From Desulfovibrio subterraneus (lineage in GTDB: Bacteria > Desulfobacterota > Desulfovibrionia > Desulfovibrionales > Desulfovibrionaceae), in NCBI RefSeq assembly GCF_013340285.1, contig NZ_BLVO01000012.1, forward strand, positions 186,001 through 250,000: 64,000 nt of DNA, written 5' to 3'. The notes under the pieces were generated by a model that was not told the origin of the DNA, searched no databases, and worked only from the letters and a program-made list of their open reading frames with translations. Both the position numbers and the translations under genes were made by a program. Below, in pieces: positions 45,712 through 53,673 of the stretch; within the stretch, counting starts at the first letter, position 1, and every line of letters begins with the position of its first letter.

Positions 45712-47492
45712 GAGTTGTTCTCCTGTTCGGGCCACGGCAGCGAGGCGTAGCCGATGTGGGCATTGTCGCCCTGCGGAGCCGGAGTTTCCGGTTTTCCCCA
45801 GGGAAGAAGCACAGTGAAGATGGTGCCTTCTCCCACTTCGCTATGTACGTCAATCCTGCCGCCCAGCTTGCGGATTATGCCGTATGTGATGGAAAGCCCC
45901 AGTCCGGTGCCCGTGCCCTTCTTGGTGGTGAAGAAGGGTTCGAAAATGTGGGAGAGCGTTTCCTGCGACATGCCGCAGCCGTTGTCGCGGACCGAAACGC
46001 TCACACCGTCATCCACGGTGCGGGTGGCAATGGTGATGGAGCCGCCGTCGGCAATGGCTTCAAAGGCATTGCCGATGATGTTCAGGAACACCTGCTGCAG
46101 CTGACCCCTGTCGGATGCGATAAGGGGGGCGGCCTCAGAGAGTTCGAGCCGCAGGTCAACGGAGCGTTTCACCACTTCCTTTTCAAGGAAGCCGAGAACG
46201 TCACGTATGACGTCATTCACATCCAGCTGCTCGATGGAAACATCCATGCGGCGTGCAAAGCCGAGCAGACGGTGGGTGATGGTGCGGCAGCGGGCCACGG
46301 ATTCGAGCACCCCGCCGATCTGCTTGCCAAGCCGTTCGTTCAGCGGCGATTCCGGTTCGCGTGCAAGCAGATCCTTCATCAGGCCCGCTTTCTCATTGAT
46401 GATGGCCAGCGGGTTGTTGATTTCATGCGCCACACCTGCGGCAAGGCGTCCGATGGACGAGAGCTTGTGGGTGTGCTCTATCTCGCGGAAGGCTGCCTCG
46501 CGGCTGCGGTCGGCATCCATGACGCGCTGCACGAGAATGTCCGTCAGTTTGAATGCCACCAGCATGATGAGCACCGCGCCGCCGACGAGCACCATGAGCA
46601 GGTCGCTGCGTAGTGTGTACCAGGAGCTGGCAAGGCCTGAAACAGGGCGCATGGCCACAAGCACATAGTCAGGATTGACGAACGATGTGGCCGTGGCGAA
46701 ATAGTGCACGCCGTCAGGCCCGTCCACATGAAAGGCGCTGGCCTGATAACTTGAGCCCGGCAGGGAGAAGGGCAGCTGGGTCATGGGCTCGCCGAAGAGA
46801 CGCGAGCGGGTTTGCAACAGCCCCTTGGTGTTGGCGAGAAAGGCGTCCGATTCCGCATCAAGTTCCATGGAGGCGATAAGCTCGTTGAACCTGTCTGTAT
46901 TGATGGTGGCACGCAGCACCCAAATTCTGCCGGAAACCGTGTGTCCCTCCACGGCAATGACGATATGCGGCACGTTACGGTAACCGAGAAATACGTCACT
47001 TATGAACGAGCCGCGGATGCGGGTTTCGTGGAACCACGGCTGCTCTGCATAATTTTTGTCTTTGAGGTTGTAGGGGCCGACATAGGCGACCTGCCTTCCT
47101 TCGGCATCTATGAGGCCGAAATCGACAAGGCCCTCGAATTCCTGCTTGGCGATGTGAAAGATACGGCTGAGGGTCTGTTCCTTGGACAGTTCATCCCACG
47201 AATAGGCAGAGGCGATAAAACTGACAGCGGAGAGGCGTTCGCGAAGGTAGAGTTCAAAGGAATGCTTGGTTTTGTTGACCAGACCGCGCATGGGCACTTC
47301 CAGCTCCCTGTCCAGAGAGGCGCGGTAGATGTGGAAGTTGATGAGCGCCATGAGGCACAGGGGAACGATGGAAACCATGGCCATGAGCACCCCGATATTG
47401 CGCTTGAGGTGCCTGTAGCGGGCTTCATCCATTCCTTCCGGAAAGGTGAAAATGTCCGTTACGCGCTTTCGCCAGTGCTGCCATCGGGACAT
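45708..47492 (-). CDS. Sensor histidine kinase with periplasmic dCache domain
   Basis: 594 residues. Two membrane segments (NIGVLMAMVSIVPLCLMALI and DLLMVLVGGAVLIMLVAF) enclose a double-Cache sensor of about 240 residues (NYAEQPWFHETRIRGSFISD, SDAFLANTKGLLQTRS). HisKA has IGRLAAGVAHEINNPLA; the ATPase domain has GTGLGLSITYGI. The start lies 34 bases inside the NifX-like gene with GGAGG upstream, so the genes are coupled. Its partner is the downstream receiver. Confidence 0.94.
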   Translation of the reverse strand: MSRWQHWRKRVTDIFTFPEGMDEARYRHLKRNIGVLMAMVSIVPLCLMALINFHIYRASLDRELEVPMRGLVNKTKHSFELYLRERLSAVSFIASAYSWDELSKEQTLSRIFHIAKQEFEGLVDFGLIDAEGRQVAYVGPYNLKDKNYAEQPWFHETRIRGSFISDVFLGYRNVPHIVIAVEGHTVSGRIWVLRATINTDRFNELIASMELDAESDAFLANTKGLLQTRSRLFGEPMTQLPFSLPGSSYQASAFHVDGPDGVHYFATATSFVNPDYVLVAMRPVSGLASSWYTLRSDLLMVLVGGAVLIMLVAFKLTDILVQRVMDADRSREAAFREIEHTHKLSSIGRLAAGVAHEINNPLAIINEKAGLMKDLLAREPESPLNERLGKQIGGVLESVARCRTITHRLLGFARRMDVSIEQLDVNDVIRDVLGFLEKEVVKRSVDLRLELSEAAPLIASDRGQLQQVFLNIIGNAFEAIADGGSITIATRTVDDGVSVSVRDNGCGMSQETLSHIFEPFFTTKKGTGTGLGLSITYGIIRKLGGRIDVHSEVGEGTIFTVLLPWGKPETPAPQGDNAHIGYASLPWPEQENNS

Positions 47493-47830
47493 GATGCGCC
47501 TCCTTCGATGAGTATGGCTCCGGCCACCAGTGTGCCGTCAATATATGCCTGAACCACATCTTCCAGCGGGCCGATGACATTGTCATATACGGTTATCCGC
47601 TTCCAGTGCAGATACTGATAGAATTCGTCTTCAATTCCGCCGCATACCAGCGCGTCCACGTCTTCCGTGACGGCAAGGTGGCAGAGCCCTTCGGAAGAAG
47701 CCTGCGGAAGCACCACGTTCCGTTTGCGGACAACGCCGCCGTCGTGGATGCTGCCTATCCATGCTTCACGTGTGAGGTCGAAGCGCGGAGAGACTTCGTC
47801 TCCGTGCAGGGCAATGAGCAGCTTTTTCAT
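47459..47830 (-). CDS. NifX/NafY-like (dinitrogenase FeMo-cofactor family) small protein
   Basis: 123 residues. It resembles the dinitrogenase iron-molybdenum cofactor-binding family: KKLLIALHGDEVSPRFD at the N-terminus, then DALVCGGIEDEFYQYL and ITVYDNVIGPLEDVVQAY. No nif structural genes are nearby. Members outside nif clusters are thought to bind metal clusters or act as regulators. Here it sits between a sigma-54 activator and a kinase, so a sensory or adaptor role is more likely than nitrogenase assembly. Confidence 0.8.
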   Translation of the reverse strand: MKKLLIALHGDEVSPRFDLTREAWIGSIHDGGVVRKRNVVLPQASSEGLCHLAVTEDVDALVCGGIEDEFYQYLHWKRITVYDNVIGPLEDVVQAYIDGTLVAGAILIEGGASCPDGSTGESA

Positions 47831-47875
47831 ATCCGGCCTTTGGGGGTCAGAGGGTTTGAAACGGACAGGGGGAAG

Positions 47876-49531
47876 TTAGACTAGCCCGTGGCTGTTCAGC
47901 TTGCGCCACAGGGTGCTCCGGCTCCAGCCCAGCAGCTCGGCTGCCTGCTGTCTGCGTCCGCCCGTGCGTTCAAGTGCGTCGAGTATCATGGCGCGTTCCT
48001 TATCCTGCCATGACAGGAAAACAGGGTCGTTGCGCTGGGCCGGATTGTCGCGCTCGGCATCGTGGCGGCGGTCGAACTGCCGCCCGTGCTGACCTTCGTG
48101 CTGCCGGTTGTGCTGGCGAGATTCCGCTTCGTCCTGTTCCCTGCCGGATGTGTGGCTGTGAGTGGAAGAGGTGCCATAGGCAGAATCGTGCGCACTGTAG
48201 CTTGACCCTGGCGCAGGGAGGCTGCGCTGGGCTGGATGCGATGTCTCGGCCCTGAGCTGAGGACCCTGCTCTATGCGGTCGAGTACAGATTTGGGAATGC
48301 TCGGAATACCGATGGTATCACCCGAAGAAAAATGCACGGCATACTCCACGATGTTGCGCAATTCGCGCACATTGCCGGGCCAGTCGTATTCACAGAGCAG
48401 TTTCAGCGCTTCGGGGGTGAAGCTCTGCACACCGCGCTTGCCGGAGCTGGCCATGCGCCGCAGGAAGTGGTCGAGCAGCAGGCGCACGTCGCCCTCGCGT
48501 TCACGCAGCGGGGGAACATGCAGACGCACGACATTAAGCCGGAAAAGCAGGTCTTCGCGGAAGCGGCCTTCCTGCACCATGCGTTCGAGGTTGCGGTGGG
48601 TGGCCGCAATGATGCGGACATCCACGGTAACAGGGCGGGTGGCCCCGAGGGGGTGTATGCACTGGTCGTCGAGCACGGTGAGCAGCTTTACCTGCAGCGA
48701 GAGAGGCAGGTCGCCGATTTCAGTCAGGAAGAGTGTGCCGCCTGCGGCAAGGCGGAAGCGGCCGGGTTTGTCCGATACCGCGCCCGTGAAGGCGCCGCGC
48801 ACGTGGCCGAAGAGTTCCGATTCAAGCAGATGCTCCGGCAGGGCACCGCAGTTCACCTTGACAAAGGGGCCGGATGCCCGGCCTGAAGCCTTGTGTATGG
48901 CTTCGGCGAGCAGGTCTTTGCCTGTGCCGGTTTCGCCGGTGATGAGGACTGTGGAATCGGTCTCCGCAATGATGCGCATGGCGGAAAACAGTGGTTGCAT
49001 GGCCGGGCTGTGCGAAATGAAGCCTTCCAGTTCGGAGTCCCCTGCAGCCGAAGGGGCGGGGGCGGCGCAGGCTGTGACTTCTTCAAGCACTTCCATGTAG
49101 CCTACGTGTGTCCCCTTCTCGTCATGCAGGGGAACAACGCAGGCACGCACAGGCACTTTGCGGCGCTGCCTGTCTATGATGTCCGTGTCATGAGAGATGG
49201 GGCAGGTGGTGGAGACGGCCTCCACAAGCCCCCCGTCAGGGCCGCCCGGAGCCAGAGGGCAGTCCTTGAAACAGCGGGAGGAACGGATGACATGGTGGCA
49301 CGGCAGGCCGCATGCCTGATCCGGACCTATGCCCAGCAGGGCTTCGCCACGGCTGTTGATGCGTATTACCCGTCTTTCGGTATCCAGCAGGGCAACGCCG
49401 ACAGGCAGGCCGTCCAGCAGGGATGCGGCTGCCACGGAACCGTGCAGCAATCCCGTTATGACGGGAATGGGAGTGGGAATGTTTTTGTTCCCCGCTTTCT
49501 CAGCGGGCGGTCCTGTGGTCAGATTTGCCAT
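47876..49531 (-). CDS. Sigma-54-dependent activator with PAS domain; Walker B Asp replaced by Thr
   Basis: 551 residues from ATG 49531, chosen for GGAGA upstream; an ATG at 49558 has no ribosome site. The PAS domain (about 35-150) carries a cysteine-rich loop GLPCHHVIRSSRCFKDCP. The AAA+ domain has Walker A GETGTGKD (about 199-206) and GAFTGA. Walker B reads GGTLFLTEIGD, so the usual Asp is Thr270 (codon ACT). A His/Gln/Arg-rich linker precedes a Fis-type helix-turn-helix (RRQQAAELLGWSRSTLWRKL). A sigma-54 promoter upstream suggests autoregulation. If the Asp loss is real, ATP hydrolysis may be weak and the protein may depend on a partner activator. Confidence 0.93.
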   Translation of the reverse strand: MANLTTGPPAEKAGNKNIPTPIPVITGLLHGSVAAASLLDGLPVGVALLDTERRVIRINSRGEALLGIGPDQACGLPCHHVIRSSRCFKDCPLAPGGPDGGLVEAVSTTCPISHDTDIIDRQRRKVPVRACVVPLHDEKGTHVGYMEVLEEVTACAAPAPSAAGDSELEGFISHSPAMQPLFSAMRIIAETDSTVLITGETGTGKDLLAEAIHKASGRASGPFVKVNCGALPEHLLESELFGHVRGAFTGAVSDKPGRFRLAAGGTLFLTEIGDLPLSLQVKLLTVLDDQCIHPLGATRPVTVDVRIIAATHRNLERMVQEGRFREDLLFRLNVVRLHVPPLREREGDVRLLLDHFLRRMASSGKRGVQSFTPEALKLLCEYDWPGNVRELRNIVEYAVHFSSGDTIGIPSIPKSVLDRIEQGPQLRAETSHPAQRSLPAPGSSYSAHDSAYGTSSTHSHTSGREQDEAESRQHNRQHEGQHGRQFDRRHDAERDNPAQRNDPVFLSWQDKERAMILDALERTGGRRQQAAELLGWSRSTLWRKLNSHGLV

Positions 49532-49594
49532 GCTTCTCTCCGGTGCGACATAATGCAACGGACGCGACGGGTGTCCGCATCCGGACAGGGAGAA

Positions 49595-49609
49595 GCAAGG
49601 AACAGGCCA
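49595..49609 (-). promoter_or_regulatory. Sigma-54-type promoter of activator/NifX-like/kinase/receiver operon
   Basis: Reads TGGCCT-GTTCC-TTGC on the minus strand. The -12 half is perfect and the -24 half keeps TGGC. Predicted start near 49583, about 52 bases before ATG 49531. Confidence 0.7.
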
Positions 49610-49640
49610 GAATGTCAGCGTTTGTAACTGTCTTTTATTG

Positions 49641-49684
49641 TGAAACTTTTCTCTTGAGCTTCATGGCGTTGCAGCCTGTTTCAG
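49641..49684. promoter_or_regulatory. TGAAAC and CTGTTTCAG elements, candidate activator sites
   Basis: TGAAAC at 49641-49646 and CTGTTTCAG at 49676-49684 face each other, 30-75 bp upstream of the sigma-54-type promoter. They match the elements at 45204-45254. A CTTTTAC/GTAAAAG inverted repeat follows at 49703-49721, just past the DASS transporter stop. Confidence 0.5.
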
Positions 49685-49735
49685 TATGCAGGGTGTCAAC
49701 CGCTTTTACAGGGCGTAAAAGTGAACATTCTGCAA

Positions 49736-51133
49736 CTACAGAAGCCCCAGCAGCTTCCACCAGAAATAGTTGAGCGGCAGGATGAAGATGATTGTTGTTA
49801 CGAACAGCGAGACAAAATAGCTGTTCACCGCCCGCGAGGGCAGGTTGCTCATCTGCGCCGCCACCACAATGGCCGGTGTCTGATAGGGCAGGAATATGGT
49901 GGAAAACCCGATAGTCTGGGTCATGAGCACGGTCATGAGCGCAAGGCCCGATGCGTTGGCCAGCTCCGGCCCCATGGGGGTCATGACGGCAGGAACGCCA
50001 ACTGTGGTTGTCAGCATGCCCGTAAGGGTGCTGGTGCCTGTGAGCACGGCATAGTTCCAGGCGTCTGCACCCGGGGTGAGCGGAAAGATATCAAGCACGC
50101 CGTGCGCTCCTAACACCCCCAGATTGTAGTCGCGCACTACCGCGCCCAGCCCGATAACACCGGCCACATAGAACAGCGAGGCGAACCCGAGGCGTGAGAA
50201 GGCCCCTTCCTTCAGCAGTCCGGCCTTGGGAACAAGGCAGACAACAGCCGCGGCAAGGCCGACCCACGCAGGGGCAATACCGTGCACGGCGTCCGTCATC
50301 CAGAGAATGAGGGATGCCACGAGCAGCAGCATGAGGTTGCGTTCGGCGGACGAGATGGGGGCGAGCGCCTCCTGCTTTGCCGGAGGTGCCGAGGGCTTTT
50401 CCCTGAACAGCAGCACGGCGACAATGACCACGAGAAACAGCTTGAGCAGGCCCAGCACGGGAAAGTGGATGAGCATGTACTGGCCGTAGGTAGGTACGGT
50501 GCCGTACAGGGCTTCCATGGTGCCGCTGAGTACCATGTTTGCCACGTTGGAGGGCAGAATGGTGAAGGCGGGGAGCATGGTCCCTGCCGCGCCTGCCATG
50601 AGAATGCCGCCTGCGCCGCGTGAGCCGGCCTTGTAGCCCCTGCTTTCGCCAAAGGCGGTGAGTATGGGGATCATGAGCACCACGCGGCCCACGGCAGAAG
50701 GCATGAGAAAGGCCAGAACGAGCCCGAATCCGGCCATGGCGATGACGATGGAAATGTAGGATTCGCCGCACAGGGCGCCCAGATGCACGGCAATACGCTT
50801 GCCGAGGCCGCTTTCTCTTACCGAGAGCCCGAGAACAAGTCCGGCAAAGACAAGCCAGAAGGCGGATGAACTGAATCCGGCAAAGACCACGGCAGGCGGG
50901 GCAAGCTTGCAGAGCATCATCACGCTGAAGAAGATGAGGGTGGTCAGATATTCAGGCAGCGCGCCGCAGACCCACATGCCCATGGTGAAGACCATGACCG
51001 CGAACACGCTGTCCGTATTCGGCGTGGTGATGCCGGAAGCGGCAAGGGGCTTGAACAGCCAGATGGCAGTTGCAACACAGGCGATGATCAGGGCAATGAT
51101 ACGGTCAACGGACAAAGCGGGGCGGTATGACAT
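49736..51133 (-). CDS. DASS/SLC13-family anion transporter
   Basis: 465 residues, about 11-12 hydrophobic segments. Typical features are FAGFSSSAFWLVFAGLVLGL near the first substrate region and LTGMLTTTVGVPAVMTPMGP near the second, with an ILPSNVANMV sodium/substrate loop. The family carries dicarboxylates, sulfate or related anions with sodium. The substrate is not readable here. It stands alone on the minus strand, 205 bases before the activator start downstream, and has its own upstream region (51134-51411, nothing further recognised). Confidence 0.9.
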   Translation of the reverse strand: MSYRPALSVDRIIALIIACVATAIWLFKPLAASGITTPNTDSVFAVMVFTMGMWVCGALPEYLTTLIFFSVMMLCKLAPPAVVFAGFSSSAFWLVFAGLVLGLSVRESGLGKRIAVHLGALCGESYISIVIAMAGFGLVLAFLMPSAVGRVVLMIPILTAFGESRGYKAGSRGAGGILMAGAAGTMLPAFTILPSNVANMVLSGTMEALYGTVPTYGQYMLIHFPVLGLLKLFLVVIVAVLLFREKPSAPPAKQEALAPISSAERNLMLLLVASLILWMTDAVHGIAPAWVGLAAAVVCLVPKAGLLKEGAFSRLGFASLFYVAGVIGLGAVVRDYNLGVLGAHGVLDIFPLTPGADAWNYAVLTGTSTLTGMLTTTVGVPAVMTPMGPELANASGLALMTVLMTQTIGFSTIFLPYQTPAIVVAAQMSNLPSRAVNSYFVSLFVTTIIFILPLNYFWWKLLGLL

Positions 51134-51347
51134 GGCGGACTCACGGGCAGCCGCTGTGGTGTCGAGCGCGGGAAGAGGAAGGGGAAGCCGTCGGAATATG
51201 CGCGAGCATGGTAGAGGCGGTTCCTGTGTCCGGTAGTCGGGCGTCGGCGTGGGCGGCAGAATGATTTGTTGGGTTGCACGGGGGAGATAGTCATCCCTCT
51301 ATCCGTTTCAACTCCTCCCCCCGCGCAGAAATGTCAAGTCTTCATAT

Positions 51348-51379
51348 GGCCGGGGACACCCATTGGGCGTACCCCGGCC
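51348..51379 (-). terminator. Hairpin after glycine-zipper lipoprotein gene
   Basis: GGCCGGGG pairs with CCCCGGCC, with an inner ACCC/GGGT-like extension. It lies 32 bases past the stop. The T-run is poor, so efficiency is uncertain. Confidence 0.65.
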
Positions 51380-51411
51380 GTCGTTTGCTAACGGTTCGTT
51401 AACTGAAGGGA

Positions 51412-51876
51412 TCAGGGCAGGGGGCGAACGCGTGTGGAGCCGTCTTGTGCCTTGAGGATGCGGACACGGTCTCCCTTGGCGAGCGGTTCCTTGTCGGCTT
51501 CCTGCACGATCACAACCGTTTCGCCGCTGTCCTTCTGGACGGTGATTTCCAGCCCGTCGTGCTTGCGCAGAGCGCTTTCGCCCATGCCGCCTGCAACGGC
51601 ACCTACAATGGCCCCGCCCACGGCGCTGAGAATGCGGCCTGAGCCGCCGCCGATGGTGCTGCCTACCACGCCGCCGGCAACCGCGCCGCCGAGCGTGCCG
51701 AGGCCGGTCTGGTCACTCTGGATGGTCACCGGTGCAATGCCGGTGATGACGCCGTATGTCACGGTCTGTTCCATGCGGGCCTGATCGGGGGAGTAGGTAT
51801 CTCCGCTGCTGCTGGCACATGCGGAAAGCAGCAGTGCGGCGACCAGAAGCAGCGGGATGGTAATACGATTTTTCAT
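51412..51876 (-). CDS. Outer-membrane lipoprotein with glycine zipper (SlyB/Pcp-like)
   Basis: 154 residues from ATG 51876 with AAGGAG upstream. The lipoprotein signal ends LLLSACASS, so Cys20 should be lipidated. A glycine-zipper hairpin follows (TLGGAVAGGVVGSTIGGG and SAVGGAIVGAVAGGMGE), then a small beta-rich C-terminus (ITVQKDSGETVVIVQEADK). Proteins of this type span or brace the outer membrane. In-frame sequence upstream to 52053 is Ser/Asn-rich, lacks a ribosome site and is not counted. Confidence 0.9.
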   Translation of the reverse strand: MKNRITIPLLLVAALLLSACASSSGDTYSPDQARMEQTVTYGVITGIAPVTIQSDQTGLGTLGGAVAGGVVGSTIGGGSGRILSAVGGAIVGAVAGGMGESALRKHDGLEITVQKDSGETVVIVQEADKEPLAKGDRVRILKAQDGSTRVRPLP

Positions 51877-52148
51877 CGGAATCTCCTTGCTTGCATTGTG
51901 TCTGGCACCGTTTCCGGAAAGGGCATTGTTGCCGTTACCGCTGCTGCTACCATTGCTGTTGTCACTGCTGAAGCGGGCGGCATGTGGTTTTTCCGGAGTA
52001 CGGTCCGTGTCTGTTATATGCAGAATATAACAGGAAGCGGTTTGTGGGAACACCCGCAGGCAAGGTTGTCAGAAAGGAACCGGAACTGCGTGCGGAAAAA
52101 GGTCGCGATACATGTAACGCGGGCAACACGGGCAAGTCGCAGGGTGGG

Positions 52149-52553
52149 TCAGGATGAAGGCAGAATGGGCAGTGCCGCCGTTCCGCAGGTGCAGGCATCC
52201 AGAATGGCGCGCGAAAGTTGCTCGGCGGAAACAGGGCATGGAAGCTGCGTCACAAGGTCAACAGGCGAAAAACAGGGATAGGCCGAAAGGCCGTCTGTCG
52301 GGCAGGGGGTGAGGCGGATAACCTGACTCTGCGGAGAAAGCAGGGCAATGTGCCGCAGCCATCGGGGGCAGTCTGCCTGCAGCACGGTTTCGTCCAGCAC
52401 CACCACGTCGTAGGTGTCTGCAAACAGCTGCTGCATTGTGGCAAGCCTGCCTTCAGCCGCAGTGGTGTCATATCCCAGCTTTGCGAGGTCTTGCGCCAGC
52501 GGAACCAGTTTGCCTCTGCACTCACCCGCCAGCAATACCTGAAGAATGGCCAT
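52149..52553 (-). CDS. Receiver-like protein lacking key switch residues
   Basis: 134 residues from ATG 52553, with AGGA seven bases upstream. The receiver fold is suggested by ILQVLLAGECRGKLVPLAQDL and YDVVVLDETVL with Asp54 at the acceptor position. The acidic pair is only one Glu and the conserved Lys-Pro is absent. It carries seven cysteines, including a CTC near the end, which is unusual for a receiver. A TGGCAC-N5-TTGT element lies upstream. It may be a pseudo-receiver, similar in kind to the protein at 40205-40606. Confidence 0.7.
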   Translation of the reverse strand: MAILQVLLAGECRGKLVPLAQDLAKLGYDTTAAEGRLATMQQLFADTYDVVVLDETVLQADCPRWLRHIALLSPQSQVIRLTPCPTDGLSAYPCFSPVDLVTQLPCPVSAEQLSRAILDACTCGTAALPILPSS

Positions 52554-52913
52554 GTACAATCCTTTCGCTCTCAACCCGAGTATTCGCCGGACTTGTGATA
52601 ACAAGGACTGTGCCAAAAACATCGTAAGGATAATATGCCGGTATTGTTGACTGTTGGTGCGAGTGGCGGTCGCAGTGTGCATACTTGCCGTGTCATTGAT
52701 TTTGACGGGCTGTAAACGGGAGGTTGCTTTTCAGGATACCTGCTTACCGCAAAGTGCCTTCTTGACCTCAGCCGTTCCTCGTGCATGATGGATGATACTG
52801 CCGCCAGAGCGGATGCCCTGCGGCAGTCGCCCGGCGGCTGATAACGGGCATGTGGATGCAGCGGCCCGCCTGAGGGAAACCTGCGCATGATAACTGTGTA
52901 CGGAGGAACGCCA
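52554..52913. other. Divergent control region of receiver-like gene and mdaB
   Basis: 360 bp without a gene. Besides the -24/-12-like element it holds an inverted repeat CTGCCGC / GCGGCAG at 52798-52826, about 90 bases before the mdaB start. It could be an operator or leader hairpin. Confidence 0.5.
52601..52615 (-). promoter_or_regulatory. Possible sigma-54 promoter of receiver-like gene
   Basis: Reads TGGCAC-AGTCC-TTGT on the minus strand; -24 is perfect, while -12 has T in place of the final C. Predicted start near 52589 gives a 36-base leader. Confidence 0.45.
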
Positions 52914-53501
52914 ATGTCGAATGTTCTCATCATAAACGGCCATGAATATTATTCCTTTTCCGAAGGAAAACTGAATGCCTCGCTGGTGGATGTGGCGCGG
53001 GATACGCTGACTGCTATGGGGCACCAGGTGCAGGTGAGTACCATGCGCGAGGAATATGATCCCGGTGCGGAGGTGGACAAGCACGTCTGGGCCGATAGTG
53101 TGATTGTGCAGTCTCCGGTGAACTGGATGGGGGTGCCGTGGAGCTGCAAGAAGTACATGGACCTTGTCTATACCACGGGGCTGGACGGCAGGCTCTGCAC
53201 GGGAGACGGCAGAACCCGTTCGGATGCGAGCAAGCAGTATGGAACGGGGGGTGTGTTGCAGGGGCGCAAGTACATGTTCTCGCTTACCTTCAATGCCCCG
53301 CGCGAAGCTTTTGACGATGCCGGACAGTACCTGTTTCAGGGCAGGGGAGTGGACGATCTCTTCTGGCCCATGCATATGAACTTCCGTTTTTTCGGCATGA
53401 CGCCGATTGATACCTTTGTCTGCTACGATGTGGTGAAAAACCCGAGAATCGAAGAAGATTTCAGCCGCTACAAGACCCATCTGGAACAGCACTTCGCCTG
53501 A
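52914..53501 (+). CDS. mdaB: MdaB-like NAD(P)H:quinone oxidoreductase
   Basis: 195 residues from ATG 52914, with GGAGG seven bases upstream. A flavodoxin-like fold is indicated by [43 protein letters not shown] and the [21 protein letters not shown] segment, which match MdaB. The enzyme reduces quinones with two electrons using FAD and NADPH, usually as an antioxidant defence. It stands alone. Confidence 0.9.
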   Translation: MSNVLIINGHEYYSFSEGKLNASLVDVARDTLTAMGHQVQVSTMREEYDPGAEVDKHVWADSVIVQSPVNWMGVPWSCKKYMDLVYTTGLDGRLCTGDGRTRSDASKQYGTGGVLQGRKYMFSLTFNAPREAFDDAGQYLFQGRGVDDLFWPMHMNFRFFGMTPIDTFVCYDVVKNPRIEEDFSRYKTHLEQHFA

Positions 53502-53615
53502 TATCTCCTGATATATCTCGCCTCAAGTATTTAGCCGGAAGCATCCACGCAATACCATGCGGGTGCGGCCTGCAGACTTCAGGATGCTCCTGCGTGCGGG
53601 CAGACGCTGCACACA

Positions 53616-53652
53616 CAGACACCGCTTTTCCTGAGCGGGAAAGCGGTGTCTG
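53616..53652. terminator. Hairpin between mdaB and sensor kinase gene (convergent)
   Basis: CAGACACCGCTTT pairs with AAAGCGGTGTCTG. The T/A run lies on the wrong side for a standard minus-strand terminator, so function in mdaB termination is likely but not certain. Confidence 0.65.
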
Positions 53653-53673
53653 CATAAAAAAGTGCTGCCTGCA

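Noticed and set aside
47459-47830. Evidence for nitrogen fixation genes
   Set aside because: Only a NifX-like domain is present; no nifHDK or nifB homologue lies in the window.
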